Shown here in pieces: positions 34,057 to 44,868 of a stretch of 64,000 bases of DNA. Each line of letters starts with the position of its first letter. Positions within the stretch are counted from its first letter, which is position 1. The translations under genes were made by a program, and so were the position numbers. The stretch comes from Gliomastix tumulicola (Eukaryota > Ascomycota > Sordariomycetes > Hypocreales > Bionectriaceae): contig BCHX01000006.1 of assembly GCA_001599755.1 (NCBI GenBank), forward strand, positions 1,661,336 through 1,725,335, written 5' to 3'. The notes below the pieces were generated by a model. It saw only the letters and a program-made list of their open reading frames with translations. It was not told the origin of the DNA and did no database searches.

Positions 34057-37000
34057 GGCTGTAGGCCGTATGAGAGGACAGTCAAGTACAGGGCTCAGGT
34101 ATCAGGAGAGTGACGATATCTGGGAGCAGGAGACAGAGGTGTGGAAAAATGTCCTAAAATCCCAAGAGACGTCGGTTTCCAAAGGCAGCACAAATATCGG
34201 AGGATATGTACAACATTTTATACACAGCCGACAGGATACACCTTGGCAGGCTCGGCTGTCCTTCACGGACTGATATTCTAAAAGACAGGGGATCCATATC
34301 AGCTTGCGCGAATCAATCGTTGTGGAGAGTGATGACCATGTTTCCCAGTTCCAAGACCAGACTAGGCACCGTGTGTCGAGCAAGCAGGGTTGTTGCCTCT
34401 CGCTGTCTCTCTGTCACAAGAGACGGCCAGATCTTGCGAGAGAAATGGCGCACAAACAGACCAACGGTGGGTTGCAGGGATCACTGGAGGTGACTTAGAC
34501 TCCCATGTACATGTTTGTTTCTCCTGAATCATGACGGGTCGTGATGATATCCGAACGGGCGGGGGGTGTTGTGTACAACAGCCCCGTGCTAGGAGTAGAT
34601 GACGTTGGGGGCAGTCCACGCACAGATGCCGAATCCTTGTACGACACATGCGGTTCCTATTGGCAGTGAACATTCATAGCCTGTTCCAGCAGATGGTTAT
34701 AATAATCTATGCAGAGTCACCCTAAGAAGCTGTATCGACGCCGACACAGCGCCGAATCGATGACCTCAACAGGTCGAGTGGGACCCTGGATTGAGTCCGT
34801 TACATTAGTAAGTAGTGCATGAATGTCCTATGGGGACGAGAAGACTCTTCTTCCCATGGTCGTATTGCGTCAGCTCCCGCATGGCCCGGCGAAACAAGCA
34901 GGGACGGGCGATATGTTTCTGCTGAACACTTAGTGGCAGTGAGGGCCCCTGGTGGATTTGTCTATGATGGATCGCCAATCATTGCTAGCTGCTTTGCGCG
35001 TATGGTATGTGAACACGACTCAGTCAGTCGACTCTCCATCATCACAGCATTGATAAAAATAGGTCTCGGAATGGTTGAAAGAAGCTGGGGTGCTAAGCTC
35101 CCAAGGCCTGATATGAGGAATGAAGTTGAAATTGGCTCCTATCACATCACGTCGGGTGCTGTACCTGGTGGGTGATCCAAGAGAAGTGGCTTTTTTTAGA
35201 CATCCGGGAAGACTCTGCCCAGGATAGAGGATAGCCAATGGGAACCTGTGTAAAAGAGAGCAGCGTTGGTTGTGTGATTTTTCAGTGGCTGGATGTCCCA
35301 TAGCTTTGTCTCTTGAAGCCCAAAAATGTGGGCAGACAGCTGCCAAGCATGGCCCCTGACGTCCATAGACTGCCTGCTAGCGTCCGGATTCCCTGCCTAG
35401 CCTTGCTGGGTTTCCGGTAGAGGGCGCCTATTGTGCCGTGCGGACTGCCGGACATTTATGATTGGCTGGGATGGGTGTGACGGGGCTGCATCTTTCGTCC
35501 GGAGAATGGCCTGTGTACGACGTTGGGTGCTGATGAGGGATCGGAATAAGTCGCAGCAGTCGGTGTAGGATCAAGGAACCAAGCAAATGGAATCTTCTCT
35601 CGTCGTGCGAATACCTGTCCGTAGGGATAAGACCGCGGTGGACCACGTATTCCACAAAGGTTCCGAGCGAGCTAGTAACTTACCTTTAACGGCATGATTA
35701 TGGGATCTTGCAGAGCTGTCCATAAGACCTAACGATAGGGATTCCAAATGAGGTCCTCTTTTGTTTGGAATCAGCGTGAATTCTTCCAGGGGGGCTGAGG
35801 ATGATCTTCCAGCCCTTGGACATCGCCTTGCTAGGCTAGGAGGCTGCGTGAAGGGCCGCATATCGGCACTGGGAAGCATGGCGCACGGCGAATCATGATG
35901 TGGGCGATAATGACGGTACGAAGTAATAGCGTTGACCTCTCATGTGGAGGATTTGCCGGGAGGGAACCTAACGCCAAGAGGTCCCCTTTGATCCCTGCAT
36001 CTGAGAAGGGGCAGGGCAGTGAGAAGGTGCCTGCGGCCGCACTTGCCCTCCGAGAATGACATGGAAGGTACCTTGCCTCACGAGATGGCTGGTGCCTGCC
36101 GTTACTAGCCTCTCAACTCTGTGTCTGCCAGCGGTACTTTACTTGGCCAGGGTCTCAGCGAGAGTCGTACCTTCCTTCGTGTACGGAGTTACTGTCCAGG
36201 TGGTTAAAGGTGGGTAAGTGCAGCTGCCGACGCCCCTTCCACTTGAACTAAGATCCCATAACTGCCTTTTGCGGAAATTCACAGCGACTGCATGTTCGGA
36301 AATTCTCAGCGACATACTTGCGGACGGCAAATGCGAACTCAAGATTCATGCTACCAACTTCGGGACTGTCTCAGAGAGTGACTACCGTCGCATTGCCCTC
36401 TTCCGACCAGTCCACTCCCTTCCACGAGGAGCTGGCCTGTGGGCTTGACTGCTAACAATTAGTAGCTTTCGGGACTTTTCCAGCCCTAAGGTGCGCCACC
36501 CGAAGTTGCCCAGGGCCTGGAGTAGTACAGCAAGGGACGCCAGTTCAGCAACAGTCCGAGACATTGGGCAATTTCGCTCGCTTTCTGCACCTTGAACAAT
36601 GTCCCGATATTTTCATGGTTCTATTTATGGTCCTCCCGAGTACGACCTATCTTTCGGTATGTTATTTTCGTTCTTGGCCGCCCTAATGTTGTCCCTACTT
36701 TGGTATTAATCTCGGTCCCTGCAACGGGAGCGTACCATCCCGCCAGGTTGCAGAGATCATCACTGCTCACCGACATCGGCCAATCAAAAGGTCAGATCAT
36801 CTTCCAGACCTGGAGGCAGACTGCACACTCATCTTCTCTAGCCGCCCGCTGCGACCCTGGGTCCCAACGCATCATGCAACCGCATCTGCTTGGCATGGCG
36901 TGGTTATGGTGGCAGCGAAAAGAGCCTCCCACACCCCCTTGAGCTTTTATCATCCCTTCTCCTTTTCCCCTTGTTTTCCGTAGGCGACGAAAACCAACGC

Positions 37001-37958
37001 GTCTTAATCTATTGAACGGCCGCCGAGATAAATTACTCGCATCCTGACTGCATGATGCGGCATATGATGTGCCCCCGTCATATGTTGCCACCTGGATATC
37101 GGAATGGAAATCCATACCCCTTTCCCACATCCTCTCGCTGGCTCGATATCTACCTGTGCAAATATGGGTTCTGATTGCCCCGATGATCATTTCGACCGAA
37201 GACAGGGTCAATGCGCGTATTTCTTCGGGCTGAAGTCGGAAAAGGAAGATAGCCTGTCAAGGGTCTTCCGTGGCCAATATAACGACGGGTTTTCGGCGTG
37301 GAATCCCATTCAAGAGCCTCCCGACCGGATTAGAAACCACAGAATCGCGATATGGCGAGCCTTTCCCAGTCAGTGTCGAGACCAATTGCCTCACCTGCTC
37401 AATTCACATCCCGGAGACGGCTATCCGCGTCTTATTTCATGGCGAAGCTGGCGAGTTGCGCCTAGGATTGATTAACTGACTGACTAACGATATGTCGCCC
37501 CCTAATAACTAGCATATGCGAGCATTGTTCCACTTTCGAGAACCAATGCAATGAAAGATATAGTGCAAAGCACACCACATACCACATGTCTTTGGCATGT
37601 CTCTAAATGGAAAGAATCGAGAAACCAAAACCGCTCATACCAACAAGGAAAGAAAAGAAGGAAACCAGATGGGAAAAAAGAACGAAGAAAGAGAAACTCA
37701 ACAGCGGGTCCAAACAAAAGATGCAGCTCCTACACAAGATGATATACAAAATCGCCAAGTCACACGGAGCCGTTGCTCCCTCCAGATGTGCCAGATGCGC
37801 AAAAATCATGTCGACGCTGCTCCACCATATTCCACGGAGCCTTCCAAAGTGCCTTGAGCTCTTGGGGTCTACCCGGCCCTCGGTGCCAGCTGACCCAAGA
37901 CCCGTTCAGTAGGCTCCCAAACCGCTATTTCGCCGTGCGTACCTCCCTCCGTCTTCAT
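34057..37958. other. 3.9-kb region without a recognisable gene
   Basis: Upstream of the catalase and downstream of the HET gene. Only short unconserved frames are present. An A/G-rich stretch lies at about 37600-37720. No terminal repeats or transposase-like frames are seen; composition is not strongly AT-rich, so heavy repeat-induced point mutation is not indicated. Confidence 0.45.
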
Positions 37959-39989
37959 TTAGCCGAGAAGAATGTCGACCTCTCTCTTCTCATGGTCATC
38001 CCACGCTCTCTTGAGGATGTGGCCCAACCCCCTTCGATAAGCGATGGCGCCGATCCTTTCGATCCAGAGGACGTTGACAATGTCGATGATCTCGTCCTCG
38101 TCTTTGTTCGCGTTGAACTGCTCGTCGCTGAAGAGGTAGGAGCCTCGACGCTCAACCACCTCGGATATGGCCACAAACTCAAGCAGCTCGTCGCCGTCGT
38201 AGTTTGACGACTGAACGCCGAGCCACCCATCGTGCGCGCGGAACTGGCCGGCCCATCTGTCGGACTTGGCCCAGATGTTGCCGATGGCGACAGATGGGTT
38301 CATGGCATCGCGCGGCGTGAGCGTGGCGGCATAGTCAACCTCGAAAAAGGCCGACCGGGATTTGAAAGACAGGAAGGGCCCGGGGAAGGCTGCCTCGCCA
38401 ACGGGCGGCTCGTAGTCACCCTCTTCGGGGGGCTCTTCAACCGGGATGGGATATCTGAATATGGTGTTTTCGTCACCGTCGTACTTGAAATGACTCCCCG
38501 ATCGCTGCCACCCAATCGGCAGCTCGGCGCCGCTTCCTTTGCGCGTCCTCATCTCGCGGTATTGGAGTCCTGTGTTCGCCACTGGTACTGAGGCCTGTCG
38601 GTCGGTTAGGTTCCACTTCACGGTGGACTTGACCTTGAAGGGATGGAGAGGCTGCAGCCTCTTCGACTTCCTCCCAGCTGAAACAGATCTTGACTCTTCG
38701 ATGTAGTCTGCTGCCGCCCGCCATAGGACCAGGTCAGCGGGCATCCCATCGAACCACCAGCCCATCCAGGACCATGACGGTAAGAAAGGCGGCCGGGATG
38801 TGACTCTCCTTCGAATCGACGCCTGTGGCCGCCACAAAAGGGCAATATCCAGAAACATTAGGGGCATTCCGTACACGAAACCCCCAGGAAAGACACGTGA
38901 CAAGACGTGCGTGATGCCAGAGAAAGCCTTGAGCGTATCGTCTACAACGGTGAGCCGCCTAGCGCTGTAGTCCATAACAATCCGAGCATACTCGTCAAGA
39001 TCCGGCCAGGGTGGATGGCGATACGCATATGTGGCCGTGGAAGGAGGTGCAGGACAGCCTTGTTTGCCACCCCTGATAGACTTGAGCGCACTGCTAGGGC
39101 TTCCCTGCCAGATCTCACAATGGCACTCCCACGCTATGTCGTTCTCGAAGAAGAAAACAGACCGGCGCGCATACAGATGCTCCTGCAGCGTCCACCCGCG
39201 TTTGCTCCACGTCGAATCCATGACCTTCTCTTCATGGCTCTGCGCGGCGGCATTGGCGGCGGCGCGCAAGCCCCGGGATGGAGGGGCGGAGTGGCGCGGG
39301 TTCAAGGGCAGGAGACCAGTGTTGATATTGCCATGCGCCGCGACGATGGTGAGGTAGGCGTTGGCGAAGACGTACGCCATGTGCTTGATGTGATTCTCCT
39401 TCTCCTCCTCATCGTCCTGAACGATGCAGAGCCGGTCCACCCACAGATACTTGAGCCCCAGCTTCTTGGACAGCCGCATGGCATCTACGACCGTCTGCGG
39501 GAGGTCCTCATCGGGCAGCGCGTCCTGAAACTCCTCCAAATTCGTCTTGAACAGCTGGACGCCGACATCCGGCCCGTCCCGGCCCCTGTGACCCCCAAAC
39601 ACGTAGCTCAGCGCCAGGTACCTGTCCGTAGGCTTGGCCCGGACGAGACACCGATCCGCCGAGTCGATCAGCCACGCCGGCCGGAACGTGGGCATGTCCT
39701 TGTCCGACGAGCCCGCAGCGCAGTGGTGATCATGCTCGCGCCCGCACGTGTCCATCCACTCGCGGATGCGCGACACGGGGCTCTGCCTCGCGCTGCCGCT
39801 GCCGCTGCCGCCGCCGCCCGCGGGCCCGTCGCCCCTGCCCGTGCCGGCCGAGGACGTGCGCCGCTGGATCGAGGCGGCCGTGTCCTTGCGCGCCTGGTTG
39901 AAGCTCCCGAGCAGACGGTTGGTGATGCTGTTGCGCTTGCTCGGGTCGCGGTCGCGCGACCGTCCGAAGTCGGCCATGCTGCTGCGCAC
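37959..39989 (-). CDS. HET-domain (heterokaryon incompatibility) protein (676 aa)
   Basis: Intronless 676-aa protein with a HET domain (PF06985 type), a module of fungal allorecognition proteins in which recognition of non-self leads to regulated cell death. The three classical blocks are visible: RYLALSYVFGGH near residue 125, LGLKYLWVDRLCIVQDDEEE near residue 185, and YLTIVAAHGNINTGLLPL near residue 215, followed by STWSKRGWTLQEHLYARRSV, the usual W-C/T-LQE motif, and AFSGITHVLSR. No NACHT, WD or other partner domain is seen in the C-terminal half, which has FLPSWSWMGWWF, the common C-terminal HET-family tryptophan motif. The N-terminal 80 residues are basic, Ser/Gly-rich and low-complexity. 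ATG 39977 (MADFGRSRD) is an alternative start. Only some HET-domain genes control incompatibility, so the specific role is unknown. Confidence 0.9.
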   Translation of the reverse strand: MRSSMADFGRSRDRDPSKRNSITNRLLGSFNQARKDTAASIQRRTSSAGTGRGDGPAGGGGSGSGSARQSPVSRIREWMDTCGREHDHHCAAGSSDKDMPTFRPAWLIDSADRCLVRAKPTDRYLALSYVFGGHRGRDGPDVGVQLFKTNLEEFQDALPDEDLPQTVVDAMRLSKKLGLKYLWVDRLCIVQDDEEEKENHIKHMAYVFANAYLTIVAAHGNINTGLLPLNPRHSAPPSRGLRAAANAAAQSHEEKVMDSTWSKRGWTLQEHLYARRSVFFFENDIAWECHCEIWQGSPSSALKSIRGGKQGCPAPPSTATYAYRHPPWPDLDEYARIVMDYSARRLTVVDDTLKAFSGITHVLSRVFPGGFVYGMPLMFLDIALLWRPQASIRRRVTSRPPFLPSWSWMGWWFDGMPADLVLWRAAADYIEESRSVSAGRKSKRLQPLHPFKVKSTVKWNLTDRQASVPVANTGLQYREMRTRKGSGAELPIGWQRSGSHFKYDGDENTIFRYPIPVEEPPEEGDYEPPVGEAAFPGPFLSFKSRSAFFEVDYAATLTPRDAMNPSVAIGNIWAKSDRWAGQFRAHDGWLGVQSSNYDGDELLEFVAISEVVERRGSYLFSDEQFNANKDEDEIIDIVNVLWIERIGAIAYRRGLGHILKRAWDDHEKREVDILLG

Positions 39990-40808
39990 GGGGGATGGCT
40001 CAGGGTTTCACTTGCCGAAGGGAAAAGAGTGAGACAATGTTTGGGATGCGGCGCGGCAAGGGGGTCGTGCTACCGTGTGTGCTGATGCTGATGCTCTGGT
40101 TCGTCGCGCAAGTGCACAGGCGCAATGGCCATTGCCTAGTGGTGGTGGTGCGTGATACGGACGGATTGACGGGATGAGCGCCGTGTAATTAGTAGACAAA
40201 AGTAGCAAACCCAAAAATGAAGGATGGTAGAAGCTATCGCTGATAGTACGGATGCGACGAGACGAGATGCGACGAGGGAAGATGTGCAAAAAGAGAGTGA
40301 GCTGACGAGGCGGCTATTACTGAGGCGACTTCTTGAGCTCGGCCCCGCCTCATTATGAGGTGCTGGTGGTGCTCAGCTGCTCAGCCCTGTTAGCGACAAA
40401 ATCCATCGACACCCAATCATCAAGGGTCATTCTGCCCTCATTGCCCAACCTAATTTTAAGTAATTGGCCTTTCCCGATTCTGCGACGAGAATTTATGTGC
40501 CCTAATGATGCCTCGTGATTCTCAAGTCTAGATTTTCATCGTTGAATCACCCGTAAGGTAAGGTAGAGCCTTTCCCGAGGTGCGTGAGAGACCGAGTCCC
40601 TCTTTGATTCCCGCGTTGGCCTGGCAACGACCTTGTCTTCATCCAGGAATAGCGACACCGCTCAGAACACGCGCGCAAGGTAGACAGAAATGCTTTTATT
40701 CTCTGGTCTATCTTCTACCGCCAGCTCTACCGTCTGTCTACTTTTTGCATCCGGAGTAATGTCAGGAGAGCAGTGACTGTGTCTTTCTGGTCAACTTGGA
40801 ATCAGAGC
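39990..40808. other. intergenic, HET gene promoter and iPGM 3' flank
   Basis: About 820 nt. AAGGTAAGGTA-type short repeats occur near 40555. No gene recognised. Confidence 0.5.
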
Positions 40809-42932
40809 TTACTCCTGAGGGCCGCGCTTAAGTCCCTTGACCAGCAGGCTCTGACCCGTCATATCCTCAGGCTGAGGGAGACCCAGGGCGGCAAGGATGG
40901 TGGGAGCGACGTCGCCGAGAACGCCCTCGCCGGTGTTCTTGAGGCCCCAGCCCTCGGGGGCGTTGGCCATGATGAAAGGCACCCTGCAATAGGTTGTCAG
41001 TCCACGCTCAGATGATAGGCGAGAGGTGCGGTGATGGCCGGCCTACTTGTTGGTCGTGTGGCTGGTCTTGGGTTTGCCGTCGGCGAACTTCATCTCCTCT
41101 GCGTTGCCGTGGTCGGCGGTGACGTAGAGGACGTAGCCCTCCTTCTTGCAGCCTTCGTAGATCTTGCCAATGGCCTTGTCGCAGGCCTCGACGGCGGTGA
41201 GAGCGGCCTCATACTATTCGCGCACAAAGGTGTCAGTCCAGGTAAAACGTCAGAAGGGGGTTCTTGAGACTTACCACACCAGTATGGCCAACGTGCTCAG
41301 AATGTCAGCACTCGTGTCATATCGTGTCAGGGAAAGGGGATACTTATCATGTCAGGGGCAGCAAGGTTCTAGCGCAGAATATCAGCAATAGCTCATCGAC
41401 AACGAGGAGGCAGAGCTTGGTAGACGATACTTACACACATGACGAAGGGGAACTTCTGCTCCGCCAGTCGCTTGTTGACTTGGTCGGCAACACCGTCCTG
41501 GGACATCTCAGGCGCCTGATCGTACGTGGCAACGGCCTTGTTCGAGGGCACAAGATCCTGGTCCATGTCTCGGGTCTCGAGCGGGAAGACCTTCTCAACA
41601 CCTCCGTTGAAGAAGAAGGTGACGTGGGCGTACTTCTCGGTCTCGGCAACGTGGACCTGCTCCACGCTCTGCTTGCCGAGCCACTCAGCCAGGACATCGG
41701 TCATGACTTGGGGCTTGAAGGCAATCGGGAAGGGGTAGTCACCCTTGTACTGCGTCATGGTCGCGAGGTGAATGTTGGGGTAGGGGAAGTCGGGCAGCAC
41801 GGAGCGGTCGACGTCGCCCAGGACCTGGGTGATTTGTCGAACACGGTCTATACGGTCAGTTATGGGTGGTTGCACATCTTGAGTATACCTCAGAACTTAC
41901 CGGAGCGGTAGTTGAAGAAGAGCACGGTGTCATCATCTGGAAAAGATCAGCAAGGCCACAAACAGGTCTGTCGCGCCGCTACGAACCCTTGATGCGGCGC
42001 TCATCTCCTCCGACAATGATGGGCTTCAGGAACTCGTCACCATCCTTAGGGCCACCCTTGGCGTAGCTGTCCTTGATCGTCTGCACGGGGTCGTCGCTCG
42101 GGGTTCCCTCTCCGAGAATCAGACCCTTGAGAGCGCTGGTGGACGGATCTATCAGCAAAGGTTGATGGATGACAACAGGGCTTAACGGCTCTACTCACAT
42201 CTCGCAACGCTCCCAACGCTTGTCACGGTCCATGGCATAGTATCTGCCAACAACGGTGGCAATCTCACCGATACCAAGCTCCTTGGTCTTCCCGAGCAGT
42301 TCCTCGAGGTAGCCGGCACCGCTCCTGGGGTCGGTGTCACGTCCATCGCCGAAGAAGTGAATGAAGACCTTGGGCACGCCAATCTCCTTGGCGAGCTGAA
42401 GGAGAGCATAGAGATGAGTCTGCTTGGAGTGGACACCTCCATGGCTGACAAGACCCTAGCGGCGAAATATCACGATCAGCCTCCAAAGCAGCCTGTATTG
42501 GTAGACTAGAAACTCACGGCAAGATGAAGACGGCCGTTGCCATTCTTGGCCCGCTCAAGAGTCTGGACAAGAACCTCGTTCTTGTTCAGCTCGCCCTTCT
42601 TGATGGTCTGGTCTATTCTGACGACATCCTGGTACACGACGCGTCCAGCGCCAATGTTGAGATGGCCGACCTCAGAGTTACCCATGAGGCCCTCAGGCAG
42701 ACCAACGGCAGTGGACGAGGCCTCGAGCTGGGTGTAGCCGTCCTCGCTCTGGGCAAAGCCATCCATGACGGGGGATTTGGCGTTTGTGATGGCATCTCCG
42801 TCCTTGGGAGACTCAGCGCCGGGGACACCCCATCCATCAATGACGACTGGAGACGGCGATTAGGGACCAATGTGAAGCTTCTGGAGCTGGAGAGAACCTA
42901 CTGAGGCACGCCTTGGTCTCGGTATTGGCCAT
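40809..42932 (-). CDS. cofactor-independent phosphoglycerate mutase (531 aa)
   Basis: Ten minus-strand exons: 42932-42902, 42846-42518, 42455-42199, 42135-41987, 41936-41901, 41847-41435, 41368-41348, 41292-41275, 41213-41047 and 40983-40809; 531 aa. The enzyme interconverts 3- and 2-phosphoglycerate in glycolysis and gluconeogenesis and uses two metal ions. Visible motifs are IVIDGWG (metal), EGLMGNSEVGHLNIGAGR (catalytic Ser), DGRDTDPRSG, YYAMDRDKRW, DDTVLFFNYRSDR, DMVGHTG (Asp411 and His415, metal) and TADHGNAEEM. DMVGHTG is split over two microexons of 21 and 18 nt. The intron between them begins ATAAGT and ends GAGCAC, so its ends are AT-AC; all other introns are GT-AG. The whole frame closes only with these boundaries. 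Short exons and many introns contrast with the simple structure of its neighbours. Confidence 0.95.
41293..41347 (-). other. AT-AC intron inside the iPGM gene
   Basis: Read on the minus strand, the 55-nt intron starts ATAAGTATCC after ...CCTGACATG and ends GTGCTGACATTCTGAGCAC before GTTGGCCATACTGG. The 5' site is the standard GTAAGT with the first G changed to A, and the last base is C instead of G. A CTGAC branch-like motif lies about 13 nt before the end. Such A/C pairing of first and last intron bases is the known pattern of U2-type AT-AC introns. Retaining it gives a TGA after seven codons; no GT-AG pair keeps both frame and motif. Confidence 0.85.
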
Positions 42933-43485
42933 GATTCCGGTATTCGAGATGTTGTCTTAACGAACGATGGCAGTGAGTGACGAGGAAAAATAATCCAAGC
43001 TCCAGTCAAATCGGCTGATCGCGGGGCAGATGCGATGGAGGGGCAGTGAAGGAGGGGCACGCCAAAAGCAAAGAAATGCTCGCGAAAAGTGCAGGATTAT
43101 CGGTCTATGAGAATGTTCTTAGGGAGACAAACAAGAGTAGAGGACAGGAAGCGGTGTGCTCGGTATGCAGTACGATTGATATAGGCAAGATTTTCTCACG
43201 CTTGATTGACTTACACAACGTCTTGTTGAGGCATTTACATCGGTGACGTCTGTAGACAGTGCCGGCTTCTTTCTCGCACGTGGCGACCTCAGGTCTAGGC
43301 GCTGAGAGGGCGATAAGCACAGTGCGGTTGGTCTGTTATTAACTGTGAGAAGTATCCAACCAGCGTCAATGATCAGTGCACCTGCAAGGCAAGAGGCTTG
43401 ACGAGGGGGAAGGTCCATCCTGAGCAGCTTCATGATTGCCCTCATTACTGAAGTACCACTCCATTGCAGTACTACTAAGGTAATT
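42933..43485. other. intergenic, iPGM promoter and HIS6 3' flank
   Basis: 553 nt, no gene recognised. Confidence 0.5.
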
Positions 43486-44387
43486 TTATACCTCGTTCTG
43501 CTTTTTATTCCACAACACGCAGTCGTCGAATTTCACACCTGAACCCCCAAAACAATCCAATGCACTCCCAATCGTCAAGTCCACCTTGCCGTTGCTGAGC
43601 CTCTTGACAGCCTCCAGGTCCTCCAAGCTCCGGCCTCCGCCAGCATATGTCACCGGGATCGAACACCATTGTGCAAGGCGCTCTACCAGCTCCTCGTCAA
43701 TTCCCTTCTGCAACCCTTCGTTGTCCGCTGCATGGATCAAAAATTCAGAGCAATAGGGTTCCAATGCTTTGATCGAGTCTGACAGGAGTCAGTTAGTTAG
43801 ATGTGTATTTTCGACGCCCGTGAGAAGATGCCAGGCTTACCTTGATTCACCTCCATGTCTGTGATGGTCTGCCATTTGTTCATGGCCACAAACCACTTCT
43901 GATCACCAGAGCGTCGGCAGCTGAGGTCAATGACCAGCTTGCTCTTGTCGCCGCCCAAAGCCTCTAGCACATCATCTAGCCTTGGCTGGCTGAACTTGCC
44001 ACTAGGGAAGAGAAAGGATGTGATGATGATCTTGCGGATTGCGTTAGCTTATCGTAGTCTTGCAGGCTCAGTGCAGGTTATAGTCACCTTCTCTGCCCCT
44101 GCGTCAAGCCATTCTTTGGCATTGCTGTCGTTGATGCCCCCGCCAACCTGCAGTCCTTGCGGCCACGCCTGTAGTGCCTCCCTTGCAGCCTGGTCGTTTC
44201 CCGGGCCCAGCATGATGACATGGGCCCCGGAGAGACCATTGTCCCTGTAGAGTTTGGCGTAGTATGCAGAAGGTTGCTGTGACACGAAGTTCGTCTTCAA
44301 GGCTTCCGATGTGTTGTCCAGCGTCCCACCAACAATTTGCTTGACCTCCCCGGCATGGAGGTCTATGCAGGGTCTGAAGCGAGTCAT
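43486..44387 (-). CDS. his6: HIS6, ProFAR isomerase of histidine synthesis (260 aa)
   Basis: Exons 44387-44088, 44030-43841 and 43778-43486 with introns of 57 and 62 nt; 260 aa, the normal size for the fungal enzyme. It catalyses the Amadori rearrangement of ProFAR to PRFAR, the fourth step of histidine biosynthesis, using a TIM-barrel fold. Motifs: the first-strand Asp in FRPCIDLHAGEVKQIVGG, LQVGGGINDSNAKEWLDAGA (phosphate loop), KLVIDLSCRR, and the second phosphate site VTYAGGGRSLEDLEAV with DLTIGSALDCFGG near the C-terminus. The upstream 44388-44440 contains two CCGGTG-type units (GCGCCGGTGTC and ACACCGGTG). I find no clear TGACTCA general-control site close to the start. Confidence 0.95.
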
Positions 44388-44779
44388 TGTGCGCCGGTGT
44401 CTCTCCTTTTATTTGAAATGAAACACCGGTGAAGCATCAAAGAGAGATCAGGTCTTCAATTTTAAGCCTTCGAGTAGGCGTAAAAATGTTTGATTTGCAT
44501 GAGGTCTCCAAGTTTTGAGCCAGTCAATTGCTGCTGGCTTTACAGACTTCTAGAGGTCGTGGGCCCACAACAAACCATCACCATCCGATCCCGGCTTTGA
44601 AAATATCTTGCTTGTGTGATATTGCAATTATAACAGTCTTGCAGATTTGAATACTGGAAACGACCAATCTAGATGTGCACACCTTTCTCGCAATGGTGGG
44701 TGCCGGCGACAATAGTACGCGGGAAGCGGTGAACATGCTACGGATATAACTCACAAACAGTCTTCAAATTAACAAGTCA
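44388..44779. promoter_or_regulatory. HIS6 promoter and tRNA-Val 5' flank
   Basis: 392 nt between the divergent HIS6 start and the tRNA. Contains the CACCGGTG palindrome at about 44422-44430. Otherwise featureless and AT-rich near 44610-44650. Confidence 0.45.
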
Positions 44780-44868
44780 GCAGGATTGGTGTAGGGGTAT
44801 CACGTATCGTTCACATCTTGAATCGCAAGGTGCCGATAAGGTCGCGAGTTCGAAACTCGCATCCTGTA
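44780..44868 (+). tRNA. tRNA-Val (anticodon CAC) with a 17-nt intron
   Basis: Folded by eye: acceptor stem GCAGGAT/ATCCTGT (7 bp, G1-U72 wobble) with A73; T8; D-arm GTGT...TCAC (T13/T22 unpaired) with loop AGGGGTA; anticodon stem TATCG/CGATA; loop TTCACA plus C; variable AGGTC; T-stem GCGAG/CTCGC with loop TTCGAAA. The anticodon CAC is at 44812-44814 after T33. A 17-nt intron (44816-44832) sits at the canonical position between 37 and 38. A TTTTT Pol III terminator follows at 44872-44876. It decodes GUG. Confidence 0.9.

Noticed and set aside
38907..40085. 392-aa + strand frame opposite the HET gene
   Set aside because: Antisense shadow; the minus strand carries the clear HET motifs.
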